DNA of 64,000 nt from Callipepla californica brunnescens (Eukaryota; Chordata; Aves; Galliformes; Odontophoridae): contig JALIRH010000039.1 in the NCBI GenBank assembly GCA_023055505.1, forward strand, positions 1,488,001 to 1,552,000, read 5' to 3'. The notes under the pieces are model-generated. The model worked only from the letters and a program-made list of their open reading frames with translations, was not told the DNA's origin and searched no databases. Below, one piece after another: positions 1 to 16,800 of the stretch. Each line of letters starts with the position of its first letter. Positions within the stretch are counted from its first letter, which is position 1. The translations under genes were made by a program, and so were the position numbers.

Positions 1-89
1 CTGTGTTTTTTTCAGCCCAGAGCAGGGATGGCTGAGAGGAGGCCTCGTGGTGGCTACACCTCCTCACAGGATATTCTATGGTCCTATGA

Positions 90-2907
<2,818 letters not shown>

Positions 2908-5228
2908 GCAGGGCACTGGACTCCCAGCACATGGCATCACACTGTGAGGACCGGCTCCAACCGTGGCCGTTCTGTTGTTCTTCAGCTTCCTTCCTTCTCA
3001 CCACTCCACAGCCTGAAGCCCAGAACCAGCTCCTCTGTTAAAAGATCCCAAGTGCACTCAAAGGACTCAGCCCCTCAAACAAGGCATTGAGAAAATCAGG
3101 AATGACTTTGTTTTACTCATTAGACCAGAGTGAAATATATATGAGCCTTTTTTTTATCCTGAACCCAATGGGATATGTGGGCACGGTTGTAAAGTAGCAA
3201 ACATAACTGACTTTTGGTAGATAACTCCCTCCTGGTTGATCCTGAATTCACAGAGCCATGGCCAAGCATTTCTTTTCACAGCACGTATTGGTTCAGGTTG
3301 AACCTCCCGTACTGCTTGGAGCAGGAGGAGGACAGGGCTGAACCTCTGGCAATGCTTTCACCCTAAAACAAGCAGCTACTGCATGTACCATCCCACCCTC
3401 TGTCTTTTTTTTCACCCTACTAAAGAAGGGTGAGGGGTGGCACATGCAAATCACCTACTGCAGACATGGAGCAGGATGCTGCTAAGTCCCCCAGATCCAG
3501 CTCTCTGCATCACTGCTTTGGAGCACATACCCCTCACCTTTCCTGTAGGAAGATTTTGCCCATTGTCACCACCCCAGAATCTCTGCCAAAGCTGCCTGCC
3601 TTCACCTGCAGGATCTGAGAACAAAGAGCTCTGCTGTCCTGATGCAGAACAGGTTGGGACCTCACAGCACCGCAGAGAAGGCAGGGATATCATGAATGTT
3701 TCACTGTTTCTTTGCTACTTGCTGTCCAAAGGGTAGGGTTTTATATTTTAAGACAAACTATGAGGATTTTTCAGGTTATGATTCTTGTTATTCAAGGGTA
3801 AACTCTAGTGCACGTGTGAGGATTTCTTTGTTTAAAAGAATTATTACTTCTCATTGCGTAGGCTTAATCTAATGGACAGTGTTGGCATCTGCTTGGCTTT
3901 GCTATGGTATTTAATTCCATTTATTTGATTGCAAAGGAACTTAATAGTCTGTCGGTCAAGGAACAAATGCTTTATGAAAACCTTGCCAAAAAATCCTGGG
4001 AGGGTTATTTTCTTCCTTTTTAGGTTTTGTTTTAAGAAACAAAACAAAGGAGAACGTTAGCAACGTTGCTGATCCTAGGTATGCAGTCATTCAATTTTAA
4101 AAACAACCCTGAACCCATCATTTTGATATCTTCTGATGTCCCTAGATGTTTTTTGCTAAGAATTATTGGTTGTTTATTTTTTTTGTGTGTGTGTACAGTT
4201 GCACTTTAATTTATACTTTCTGAAAGTTTCTATAAGCAGCAAGGAGGAGAATGACACATTAAACCTTTTGTACTAATCATTTTAGGTACTGAAGACAAAT
4301 ACGGGATATTTTTGCCATCTACTGGCAGATAAGTGGACATTTTTCAGTGCAAAGTCCCCTTTTTTTAAGAACACAAAATTGCCTTACTTTTGTTACAGAT
4401 GACACTTTGATTCTCACTCATGTGAATTTCCAGCTTCAGTTTTATCAGAAGCTGCACAAAGTAGAAGTCTGCCAAAAAAACGTCAGTTTTTCTGTTGAGT
4501 TCTTGTACGTGGAAACCAAGACAACAGTGCTCAGATTGCAAACAGCAGAACAATATCATTTTTAAAGGAAACACTGGAAATATTTGTATTAATCCTACGT
4601 TTTTTTAATGAGTTTTTTTTATATTAGTGTGATGAAATAATTACTGTTGGGTGGAGGACAGCTTTGGTAGTGGTGGGCATCAGGCAATGAGCATCTCCTG
4701 TGCTCCATTATGAGGAAGAAGGGAGAATCTGACTTTTGCATACAAAAGAACTACTTAGAGCCAAATCTGAGCAGCATTCAGCTCTTTAGCAGCTTTCAGA
4801 TCAGCACTGAGATGCCAGCCCAGCCAGGCAAGCAGCATGGGACGCTTTGGGTGCTGGAAGGGAGCAGGAGAGGGTGACTGAGTGTCCAGGGGAACAGTCA
4901 GGAATTCCCATCTAGGAAATAGTTAGGATTACCCCTGCTGTGAGGCATATTGGAGTGTAAAAGGCTGTTTAAGTCATCACTCATAATTCAGCATCTTGCC
5001 AAGGTGCTTGTCCTGGAAACAGGCGTGGCTTAGCTGATAATGTATTTGTGTGTTACATGCAATCTGCAGTTCAAGAGCACGTAAGAATGTCTTGCCTTAA
5101 AATTACCCTTGTCTCCCTGAGTAGGACTAGTCTTGTTCAACAGCAGCACATCCCCCAGGAAGGAATACTTGGTTCCTTGAGGCAGGTGGGATTTCTGAGT
5201 GGACAATAAGACCTTGGGGCACTTCACA

Positions 5229-5345
5229 TTTTAGGATTGGAAAGGACCTGCAAGACCATCTAGCCCAACAATCCATCTACCACCAGTATTTCCTCGCTAA
5301 ACCATGTCCCTTAGTGCCACAACTAAACATCTCTTGAACACAAGA
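5229..5345 (-). repeat. CR1 fragment
   Basis: Antisense CR1 3' end. It shows a ggattggaaaggacctg block followed by the usual pyrimidine-rich body, ending near a cttgaacac motif. Confidence 0.75.
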
Positions 5346-6207
5346 AACGGGTCTTCTCAGACCTGTACAAACACTAATTAATATATAGATTTGCAAAACC
5401 TATCCTGCCAAGGCAACAGGAGTGCCTCGGGATTGCAGACAAATGCCACCAGAGGCACTGCAGCAAGGAGTCAAGCCATGCCAGGTGGTCAGTATGTGCT
5501 CCTGCCCAGAACCTCCCTGGTGAGCAGCTCAGATGAAGCTGTCTATTAAACAGCCTTACCCCATGTCCCCTCCATCCTTTGAGATGTTTGGCGAAATTTC
5601 AATGTTTTTATCTTTATTTCTTACTTTGGAATAGGCTGTTTTCTGGTTCGCAGCTGTTACAAAGCTACTGACCTCCAGTTATGCTTTTTGGAGTAAAAGC
5701 TTCATTTGTACACTGTTACACTGTGTCCCGGTTTTTGAGTAACCGGTACATGCACGAATACCTGGAAAAGCAGGGTGTATCAGATATATTGGAACTAAGC
5801 AAACTTGAATTCTTCCAAGTGCAATTCTTCATCAACCACTGACAGTTGTGCTTTACAAGCCACAGATTCACCCCAACATTGCTTCAGCCCAACTGAAGAG
5901 AGTGATAAAGTGCAAAGGATAGAGTTCAGCATTAACCTCCAGCTTCAGGATGGGTTAACTTTGTTGGCAAATGTATTTATGCACTGCAAATGCAGGGCTT
6001 CCAGGAGAGGTGCAGGCAAATGCAGTGGGAGTTTCCTTCCTTCAGAGGTCTGAAATGCATGGTAAACACGTGTGTCCAAATTGTGCATCCAAGCACAAGG
6101 ATGGGGGCAGGGTTGTACAAAAAATGAAGCAACTGGTTTGTAACTGTGGTACATACATTTTTTGGTGTGATTATAATGCCAATTCATATCAGAATAGATG
6201 ATGTTTG

Positions 6208-6213
6208 AATAAA
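6208..6213 (+). terminator. PRKAA2: Candidate polyadenylation signal (AATAAA)
   Basis: A canonical AATAAA hexamer about 3.3 kb after the PRKAA2 stop, followed by a T-rich stretch. Other hexamers occur nearby (for example 7285-7290), so this is one candidate among several. Confidence 0.35.
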
Positions 6214-6230
6214 ATAACTGTTCTGTCTAT

Positions 6231-9200
6231 GCCCTTCCATTTTACTGCTCCTTATCATCAGTCATCTTTTATGCATCTGTGTAGAAGGAAGAGACTCCAG
6301 CACAGGACATGAACTTGTGCCTTCCTTATACATTAGGGCTGCTGGAAGCTGAAGGTTCCTAAGGTGCATGAATCCCACAGCTCACACAGAGCCACACTGG
6401 TGAGACCTGCAGGCCATGTGCCTAAATACTTGAAATACCATTTGCTGTGCAGTTTTTAGCTTTACCCTTCTATTGGTTCAGAGGAAGGAGAGATAAAGAA
6501 TCTCCCATCCATTCTCTTCCAATGAACCAAACAAGTCCCTGCTCCAGCTTCTGTAGTGTCTTCCTGGAATGGTTTAGGATCCATTTTTTTTTTTTTTTTG
6601 TGTAGGTGTTAACAGTCACCTTTCTTTAGTTCCTACTTTGGCATGGGCTCTCCACTTCATGCTTTCCTTCGGTTTTCTGAGCCCTTCCTGCAGAAAATTC
6701 TCTTCACCTTTTAATTACAAAATGGAAACAACCTCCTGTAATTCTAGACTTTCAGTCCACCCCTCAGACATGGGTTCAGCAGTTCATAAAATCACCAAGG
6801 TTGGAAAAGACCTCCAAGATCATCCAGTCCAATCATTCACCTACCACCATGTTGTCTTTTAGTACAACATCTGTAATTTTCCTGAACACATCCAGAGACA
6901 GTGACTCAACCACCTCTCCGGGCAGCCCATTCCAACACCTGACTAAAGAATATTTTCTAATTTCCAATTTGAACCTCCTCCGGTACAACTTGAGGCCATT
7001 CCCTCCTGTTCTATCACTAGTTATGTGGGAGAAGAGGCCAACCCCCACCTCACCACAGCCTTCTTTCAGGAAGTTGTAGAGAGAGCTATATTCAGAGCTT
7101 TTCCACTCTTCCATGCCTGAAAGACAAACTGTTTTCAGAATTCCCACATCATTCCTATTGACCAAACACTGACTTTTGCAGCAGAACTGATACCGCGTAC
7201 ACACAACGCACGTGTCTTTGCTAGTTTTGAAAATCAGAACTAGGAGGACTGAGCAGTCCATCAGAGCTCTGCCTGCAAAGCACAAATAAAGTTACAAAAG
7301 CAGACTGTTTCCAACAAAAAGCCTTGAAATTCCTGCTGAAGCTGCCTTAATTTAAAGACAAAATCAAAGTTTATTTCTAAGACTCATCTCTGTGCTTTTT
7401 GCTGTTGTTTTGTTTTTTTTTTTTTTTGAAATATTTATCCTCATCTCACTAAGCTGTGGAGCAGGCACTGTAGACATGGTAATATATATTCTCGTTGCTG
7501 AAAGCATGTTCATGTATTTTGTATCATGTTATATTCACGCGTTTTGTACCTCAGTGCATTTGTGGTTGTTTTTTTAAGCTCAAAGCAAAACTGAATCCCA
7601 GGATGACTGTAGTGGCACATCCCAGCAGCCAGGGGCAGACAATCCTCACCTCCACAGGACAGGAACCAGACTGACCTGTTCCATTGCAGTAGTTGTTAGT
7701 ACTACAAAGCGTATTAATGACTATTCTTCTGATTACATACTGAACTTTAAAAGCTCTGAGCACTAACATCTCTTCTCAAACATATCACTGACACAAAGCT
7801 CAGAAAAGTACTGATGTCTATGACTCCTAAGTCTTTCTTGGCACTTTCTCAGCTTATAGGGAAAGTGTTGTTGACCACATCATTGAAACTGACATTTATA
7901 TCTGGATATAGCCATGATGGAAGGGCACAGAGCCTGGGTTCAGTTTTGTCCTTTGTGCAAGTAACTGTGCATTAGATAATCACAAAGAAGCCTTTTACCT
8001 TCTGTTGATGGTGTGGAAAGTGGTTCCCAGTGTACTACACTGCATGTGGTAGCTGTCTCTGTGGTTGACATTTGCACTTTAATAAACTCAGAGATAAAAA
8101 GAGACAAAAGTATTCCATTCTTTAAACTAATGGAGCCGGACAAAAGGACAGTAAAGAGAGTTAAAATACATACAAGTTGTAACAAAAACAGCTTCCTCAA
8201 GTCAGAATACACATCCTGAGCCAGGCCCAAAGTTTTTCTTCAATTTCAGCATGCATCAAATAGAGATGATGAACCTGACTGACATACTACTGAGAGAAAT
8301 AATTCAAAGATGTTTTGCAACAATAATCCTTCATTGCAGAAAAAATGAACTTGAAGGATAATTTAAGGGCTAGTTGATGTATGCCTGTGATGCAAAGGGA
8401 TGCAAATCCCATTAAAGTATAAAGCGGCAGCAAACGCACCAGCATTATCCCTATCTGCACTCTCTAATCAATTTCTGTGATACAACCTGCTTGATGAAAT
8501 CCCAGTTCTCCCTTGGATTGAGCAAATTGGAAATGTTAGCACAGGGATTTTCATTTTGAGAAGGGATGTGGAGGAACGGGGTTTACAACACACGCAAATT
8601 ACTTTAAGTTTTGATTTGATCAGGGTAGAGTAGCAAGGCTATTAAAAAAGAAAAAAAAAAAAGGAAGACTTGAATTTCCTTACCAGCATCTTGACCTAAG
8701 TATATCCAATCTATGGTTTAATCAAGGAAATCTAATCTAAGCTGTTGAATGCAAACTATTTGGTATTGTCTTAAGTCAACCCGTATCAAATGCTTTCCCT
8801 CTGTACGTGTGCTGGAATCCACCCATGAAGAAAAACTGCATGAGCACATTGCAAGCCTTCCTTGTGTCAAGCAAAGTGCTTGCTGCAGCCAATACCAATG
8901 CAAATGTTTGAGTTTCACAATGGACAAGACTTCTAGCACACGTAGCATCATTAACAAAGGTAATGTGGGATGGAGAGAGGAGGGCAAAAAGGCAATCAGG
9001 AGTTTTTCCAATGGGATCAGCCCTAAACGTGGTCATGGAGAAGAACCCTCATGTGAGCTTGCAGCTCCTTGGTTGCCATCAGGACAGAGCCCTGGGAGGC
9101 CAGGAGAGAAGGACACACAACCCCAGCAGCTCCATGGCCAAGCATGCTCCTCAGCCCCCCAGCTCTCCATCTCCCCTGGAGAAATCTAAATATTTAGGCT

Positions 9201-10267
9201 GGCAAGCATGCAAAGCTACGCATGTTCGAAGGGGGTTGTTTTATTTCTCTTTTTTTTTTCCCCCCCATCATCTCTCAAGGATGGATGGAGGCCAAAACAC
9301 TTAATAGTAACCACATGGTAAAATAAATAAGAATGCCTGCATAGACTTGAAAGTAAACGTTAAATATTTGCTCTATTTTTCTGATTCCTTCGATGCCAGC
9401 TTTGAAATGACCATGTGGCAAACAGCATTTTTATTCTGCTGTGTTTTCTTAAGCCTGGAACATTTAATAATTTCTAATTGAGCCACCTACACTTTTAGGG
9501 TTATTTATGAGCACACCGATATGGTGCTGGGGAGGGGCTGCATAGCACAGCAACGTTCACGTTTCTTTCTGCCAAAGCCGTGTAAAAACCTTACTGGAAA
9601 ACAAACTCAGAGTTCATTTATTTTTACCTTCTTCTTTTGAAAAGGCATTCACTGGATACACCAAGGAGGAGCCACTGGCAGCTTATATTTCTCCTCCTAC
9701 ATTTTTAAGGAGCATTTCTCTTAAAATAAGCTCTCAGCATCTCAAACACAGGGACAACTGTTGGGTGAATACCTGCTGCTGCATGGTGGGGAAGCCAGAA
9801 AGCAGCTTTCATGAGGCTTGGAGGCCTACGTTAGCTTTCAAAAATAAAGTACATTCCTACTGAAGTCCTCATTTACTTTTTAATATTTTTTTTTCCCCCC
9901 TTCTTTATTTTGGAAAGGAACTAGCCAACTTTTCCACTATTTTATGTACTTCATCGAGCAAGAATGCAATAAATAGTTGTTGTCTCAATACTTTTATCGA
10001 AATGAAAGGAAACTCAGTGTTATCTGATTGGAAATGATGCAGTTCCAGTACTTAAAATGGACAGTAAGAGATGGACACAGAGCAATTAAACTACATAAGA
10101 CTCCTCATGCAAATTTCATAGCCATCCCAGAGGCGAACAGGGAGAACAACCTTGGAAGTAACTAATGTTGAAAAAAAAAATAAATCAGAAGACATTCAAA
10201 ATAGACAAAAAAATAATAATAAAAAAATCTCTTGTATGCTTACCAGAGTAAGTGTTAAGAATAAAGC
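6231..10267. other. Spacer between PRKAA2 and FYB2 ends
   Basis: Either distal PRKAA2 3' UTR or intergenic DNA. It holds a CR1 copy near 6785-7085, poly-T runs near 6583-6600 and 7411-7427, and AT-rich unique sequence. No exon with convincing protein similarity was seen on either strand. Confidence 0.6.
6785..7085 (-). repeat. CR1 element 3' part
   Basis: Antisense CR1 of about 300 bp. The aaggttggaaaagacctcc block is followed by the characteristic sequence ending in ttctttcaggaagttgtagag. Confidence 0.85.
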
Positions 10268-10273
10268 TTTATT
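10268..10273 (-). terminator. FYB2: Candidate FYB2 polyadenylation signal
   Basis: TTTATT on the plus strand reads AATAAA on the minus strand, about 540 nt beyond the FYB2 stop. Position fits, but there is no transcript evidence. Confidence 0.35.
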
Positions 10274-10744
10274 TACAAAGACATCAGCTCCCCACGTTGA
10301 CAAACACGGGTTCTTCCAGGTTCAGAACAGCACTTTGGGGATGCTCCAGGGTGGTCAGTACTGCCTGTCAGAAAAGGAAATTTCACAGCAACAGGCACCT
10401 TGGCAGTAAGAGGTTCTTTTGTAGCAATTACACATGGGCATGTAAAGAAACGCTGTTATAGCAGGGAGCTTAGGGATGTGTTTTGGCAAGACGACGCACA
10501 CAGAGTGGATCGTGTTCTCAGCAGATATGAATTAATTATGGCATATCTGAAGGCAGTCAAAGATCCCCAAATTATAAAGGTTATGACTGCAAACCCATGT
10601 AACTGTAATAACAGACTAAAACAAGAAATACTTATTTAGCATTTAATACTGGCTGTCTACATTAACATTCCCCTGGCTTCAGAAGTTTAAAGCACATTCC
10701 TCTATATCTCAAATACCCATATATAGAGGAAGAAAAAAATATTG

Positions 10745-10785
10745 GAATCATAGAATGGATTAGGTCGGAAGAGCACTTAAAAATA
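10745..10785 (-). repeat. CR1 tip
   Basis: A short antisense CR1 3' tip (tcatagaatggattaggtc) just beyond the FYB2 stop, probably inside its 3' UTR. Confidence 0.6.
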
Positions 10786-10811
10786 TGCATTGTAGTAAAT
10801 AAAATCCAAGT

Positions 10812-10849
10812 TTACCTGAAGTTCAAGTGCTCCACTAGGACATACCCAT
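10812..10849 (-). CDS. FYB2: FYB2 last recognised exon
   Basis: The acceptor is tttctcag. It encodes YGYVLVEHLNF, the last strand of the SH3-like domain, then AGG TAA. The TAA (10812-10814) overlaps a donor-like GTAAAC, so the protein either stops here or splices to a further short exon. Confidence 0.8.
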
Positions 10850-13800
10850 CTGAGAAATGAAGGAAAAAAATGTAAATCAGTAAATTCCTGAGCAAATATA
10901 GTGGCAATGGCTCAGCACAAAGCACATACAGTTATTTGCTAAGTCAATTAGCTCCTTAAAACCTGATTGCATGCTGACCACTTGTGCCAGAGGCTTTCTA
11001 CAAACTTACATCTGCCCTCTGAATTGCGGCATATCACTGCGCTGCCCTCAGTGACATCGATCACATCCAGCTGTTCCCCAGCTGTGAGCGGGAGGTCAGC
11101 TCTCCTCTTGCTGGTAATGGAGCACACAGCCGTTGCTGTGTTGATGACACTGATCTCCTTGTCATACTGTAGACAGAGAACGGGGACAGATGTTATTCCA
11201 CACCGACGTGCAATGTCGGGGGCAGTGAGGAAGGGTGGAGGGAACAGGTTGTGAGGCTTTGCTTGGGGCAAGAGGGTCCTGTTGTGATAGAACAAGGGGA
11301 AAAATGGCTTTGAACTAAAAGAGGGGGGATTTTGATTGGATATAAGGTAAGTGTAGTGAGGCACTGGAACAGATTGCACACCGAGGCAGTGGAGAGATCC
11401 AGGTCATGGTAGATGGGGCCCTGAGGACCTGCTGGAGCTGTGTGTGTCCCTGTTCATTGTAGGGGAAGTTGAACTAGGTGGCCTTTAAGGGTCCCTTCAG
11501 ATATAATTCTATGATTCTATGAAAAACCTGACAACACTGATAGAGAACGTAGGAGACAAAGCAGCAAGCCAGTTGGATTTCTCTGCCAGTGTAGACACAT
11601 TCATGGAATCATAAAAGGTTTAAAAGGACCTCAAAGATCATTGAATTTCAACCCCCCTGTAGAGTTACCAACCACTAGACCAGCCACATCCAACATTCCC
11701 TTGAATGCCTCCAGGAATGGGGCATCCACAACCTCTCTGGCCAACCTGTTCCAGTGCATCACCACCCTCTAAGTGAAAAACTTCCTCCATAAAGGCCAAT
11801 AAATTTTCACCGTGTCTCTCTTAAACATGACACAGATTATCCTTCCTCCTCTGGCACAGCTAGAGCTCAAAAAGGAACACGTACCAGAAATGTTTCTCTA
11901 AATATCTTCTCTTCTTTTTCCATCTTAATTTTTTCTGCACTGCTCTTCTTGACTTTAAAGATATTTCTGCATAGAGAGAGAAAGAGAAACACACACTTCT
12001 GAGCATTGTTTAAATAGTCCCTAGCACTGGGAAATAGGGGCAAATGCAATCCAGAGCCTTGCTCCAGGCTTGGCTGCAATGAACATTTATGAGTGCAAAG
12101 CACACCACTCATATAGCTGTTTTTCATAAAGGGATGAATGTGACTCAAATGTGTTGGTGAGTGTAACTAGAACCATTTGGTATCTCCTTTTGGAACAAGC
12201 ATTCTCCCTGTAAATGGTGTGAGAGCAAAAACACTTATCAAGGGTTTCAAATTAGTTGAGTTTTCATAAGCAATTGAGTTTAGCCCCAACAATTTGTCTT
12301 CTGCTTTTATTTATATTCAGACACAAAGGGTCCCCAGGTAACCTTCATTATAAGCCATTTTTGACAGCACAGTTCAAAAGTCCTGCATATTTCTGCTCCT
12401 TTTTTAGCAGATGGAGCTGGATATCACCGAGGCAGAACTTTATATGGCACTGTAAAATGAAAACAAGCTCTTACAACCAGGTGAAGGGGAGCAAAGGCCA
12501 TAGAGATGAAGTTGCCACTCTTTCTGGGCTATACACAGAGTTACAGCTGTGGCATTCATCTCAAAACTAAGATGGGAGGAAAAAAAGCAACACTTGCAAT
12601 AAATAAGTCACAGTTGGCTAACTTTAATGCTCTTAATTTTAAGAGGAAGAGGAAGTAAGTGTTGAAATCAAGGATTTCTAAGCTGTTAAGAGATTTTCCA
12701 GTGGCAGCCTCAAGCTGGAGGACCTGTGCTCTCTAAGGAGCAGATGAAATCGCATCAGCTTCCTGGTGCTCCGTACAATCACATACACAGCCCTGTGCTA
12801 CACAACAAGCAGTGTTCCAGCTGCCCCACACAGGAACTCTGTGGTAAGAACCCAGAATATATATCACTGATTTCCATGTGTTTGAAGTCCCAGGGAATGG
12901 GTCACAAAAAAGCTTGCTGCAGTGCACATTTTTCTGATCTAAGAGGGAAATGAGGCTTTGCAGCACCAGTAACAAAAGATCTTATTTTTGCTTGCTTTTA
13001 AGCACAAATGGTACAGCAAGAGGCAACGTGGTAATTCTGTCTGGGAAAAATAAAATTAAAGAGATGACCCAATGATTGAATACTTCAAATTAAAGGCAAG
13101 GGGACACACAGACATTATTATGGTATATGTGGGTCTTCTGAAATCAAAGGTCTTTCCAAAACAGCAACAGTTGATTCATGAAGACTGAATATTTGATTAA
13201 GGGAAAACTGGAGGGGGAACGGAACTGAGCACACCAGAAAAGCTGCCCAAGACGCAGCAATTACTCCTTGTTGTCTCAGCTAAGTTGAAAGAACAGGTAC
13301 AACTCCAGTATGAGAACCTCAAGACATCCCCCACTTGCATACAGCTCAGATCCAAGAGTTTATTCCGCATTCAGGATCTTATATAAAAGTTTGCCAAAAG
13401 GGCCTTGGAGCAGCAGCCAAACACCAAATGTTTGCTTAAGCAAAGGCATCCTACTCCTCCAAATGGTTTCAGAGAAATGCAGCACGATTTGCCCTGCACA
13501 ACATTAAACATGGGAGAAACATAACACCGATAAAGACCTTTCCACATCGTCACTGCTTCTCCGTTGGTCCTTTGCTTCTTTTCCCATCAGGAATTTTGGC
13601 ATCCACATTTTGTACTTGTCATCCTTCTCTCTGAGAGGAGGGAGGGAAAAGCACCGTACTAATTCAGGTTTTGCAGCAGGACGCATCCCTTCCCCAAAGC
13701 CATGCTGTAAAAAGCCAGCTCCCAGCAGCCAGCTCCCCCCAGCTCCCACCCAGACACAAACATGAGCTTGCTTTGTAGAGGCACATGCTGCCACCACCAT

Positions 13801-16800
13801 CATCTGGCAGCCAGGCACGAGACATGCTGTTTCCATTAACAGTAATTTTTCTGACAAGGAGCTAGCCAGGACCGCTCTGATTATCAGCACTGGGAGCTGA
13901 GCTTTTCCTTCCTTAGAAAAACTACCCCAATCTTGCTGTGTGGCAGTGAGCAGCTCTCTCCTTTTCACATCTCTGGCACTATGGCCAAAGAAACATTTTT
14001 TGGGGGGGATGTTTCTTGCCAAATTAAACACAGAGGCAGAATGCATCTGAACTGCCTCCAGAGGAGAGGGCCTTGACCTTCTCCTGACCCTCACGGCACT
14101 GTAGGGTCCCCACAGTAGACTCATCTCCCTGGGGAGTGTTAGTAGAACCCTCGCTCACCTGAAGTCTTTTTGCTCCATCTCAACATCATCGTACACCATG
14201 TCCTCCTGGGAGACATCCGCTGGCACCGAAAGGCAGCAGAGAACATTATTGGGAAAGGTCATTCTGAATCCACTACTCAAAGCAATTTATTGCAGAAGAG
14301 AGTTGAGGGTGCCACAAGTCACTCAACTCAAGGGAGAAAAGGCAACGCAAAAGAGAGATCCCACAGCTCCAAAGACCAACCATAACTCCCAAACAAAGCA
14401 AAATGCTTGGGTTTTCCAAGCCCCAGCTGCACTTTCCCAGACTGAGTTCTCACCCCAGAGATGGAGAATGCTGACTCCATCACCATCCCCAGGCTTGTGC
14501 ATGGGAAAGTGGGTATGCCCAACCCCGTTTACAGAAGGCATGACTTAGTCCCTCCAATAGGCAGTTGCAGCCTGGGAAGCAGTGAAGTTCTGCAGTAGGC
14601 TGCAGTTGCTGCGGTTCAGCAGGGACTGCTTCCCATATTACCTCACAGGATGTATTAAAATCTGAAGGATCTTTCAAAAAAGAACAAACAAACAAAAATC
14701 CCAGAAAACAAAAACAACAACGAAATCCACCCTTAACTGTAGCGCAGTCCCACGTAAAGCCTTCAGACGAACACTGACACATTATATTATCTTCTGAGAG
14801 GCACAATGCATAAAGTCTTCTCCACAGTGCAACTCACCATTTCCACCCTCCCACACACACATTTCCAAGTGCCAGACATGTATGCTGCTTACCTAAATTT
14901 GGCACCGACATGGAAGACAACCTGAAGATAGGAAGAGGCTGTTAGAAACAAGCATTCACATCAGCATCAGCCATAACGCCACGAGCACTGGCAAGCAGGC
15001 TTGCTGCTGAAGCAATGCAGAGCAGTTCTGGGTGCATGGGGTCTTAGGTTTGAGAAAGAGAGGGGTAAGGATCTTAAGTTGTGCCAGGGGACACTGCTGT
15101 CAAATCAGCCTGGGCATATTTCTAACATTAAAGAAGCTGCATAGATGGACCATCAGTCACATCTGCCATGCAACTCCCCATGAGTTGACAGAAGCAGTTA
15201 GAGTATCATTTCCCAGTTGAAGTTGTGCTCCTTACCTCCTGTTCTCAAATTATTACAGATACAATGGCTCAGATTTAGAGGGGGGAAAAGGGTCAGGTGA
15301 CCAAAGTCTGCTTACCTTAAGTTTTCCTTCAACCTGATATTTTTCAGTTTCAATTTTTCTATCTTAAACAGCTTTCTGAATCTCTTTTGCTTTTCTGTTC
15401 TGTTTAAAACAGAAAAGATTCTTTAATTAGAGAGGCACTGGTCACTGAAGTATGTGAGCTGCAACATTCACATCCCCTGAGGACCTGAAGCAGATAAGAG
15501 AGTTAGCAAAGATCAGACCTCCTTCAGCACTACACTTAAAACCTAACAGCATCACAAGGATGAAGATGGTTCCAATAGGATGCGTAAAGATGCGGGAAAA
15601 GGTGGTTAGTTACCATGTCCAAGCTCAAATCTTTTGCTTAGCTTTGAACTTCTCTATGTCAACTGAAGCTGAACTACTAAAGAGGTGAAGTCCTTTCCTG
15701 TCCTTCTCTGATCCAGATGTATTTAGAGTTAAAATTCCAAATGAAAAAGACAAAAATGTCCTCCTTTAACGTGAGTTGTGGTCTGCCAGGATATCTTGAA
15801 GGTTGGTCTATGCCACCCTTCATCACACATTTATTTCATATACACCTATTGTACAAACTTCTCCCTGGAGCTTACAAGAGGCTGCAAAGTTGCAGTGATT
15901 TTCTAGGGAAAGAGCAGCATAGAACCAACATCATCACATGGGGACATTACCCATGCATAAGTACTATTAAAAACATTTTGCATATACGTAAAGATTTTGT
16001 TAAGAGTGATTTGGGGGTTCAGATACTGAATTCTGAACCGTGTGAACTTGGCTCCAGCCCCAGCTCTCTTGTAAAATGCCTTTGCAAGCTCCAGAAAGAT
16101 GCACTGCTCCTCCGTTTCCCCAAGAATTAGCATCTGCTGAGAAGTGGTGCTGTCACCTTTTAATAACTGCCCCATCACCTCCAGGGTTTCAGGTTTCCTA
16201 TAGCTTTCCCCCCCTTCTTTGGCACATGCTAGACTTGAATCCAGATGCACACCAGTACAAGTCCCACATCCATAGGGGAAAAGCAGATGTACAGAAACAC
16301 CTTATTATTCCTCCCACGCTGCTCCTTAGAACAGAGCCACCAGATGCACTTGCAGTAATTGTGTGCAGCATCCGCAGCCCATGTGCCATTCCCAGAGGCT
16401 GTCTCTATTTCGTACAAAGGGATGCAGGAAATCTGCAAGGGTAGGGAACCTCACAGAGCTAATAAGCGAAAGCACAACTAACTTCGAGTTTCACCTCTTA
16501 ATCCACTAAGGAAACCCAGACAGCGTATAAACCTGAGGCTGCTAAACTCATTGCTTTTATAACACACCTTCTGAAAGCTAATATCATGAGAGGCCCTGTA
16601 AAAAAGAGCAGATTGCAAGTACAGTAGAGCATATCAGCTGCAGGCATTAGCTCACAGCCTGGGCTCCTTTCAGCTTTCCAATCATCTGTGATAATTGTTG
16701 TCCCTTTTATAAGGATAATGCCACTGTTTGTCCCCTGAGCATTACTTCTTTTGGCATGTGAGGAGGTGCCATGTCCCCTGAGCATTACTTCTTTTGGCAT

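Larger units (their letters stand above)
2908..6230 (+). other. PRKAA2: Probable PRKAA2 3' UTR
   Basis: AT-rich sequence after the stop with no coding exon recognised. Mammalian PRKAA2 has a multi-kilobase 3' UTR, so a long one is expected. An AATAAA at 6208-6213 is a candidate polyadenylation signal, but the true end could be earlier or later. A CR1 fragment sits at 5229-5345. The 3740-4600 part is AT-rich and free of repeats, as in conserved UTRs; conservation itself was not tested. Confidence 0.5.

Noticed and set aside
8749..9189. 146-codon open frame between PRKAA2 and FYB2
   Set aside because: No ATG-led protein-like sequence, no splice context and overlapping frames of similar length on both strands.
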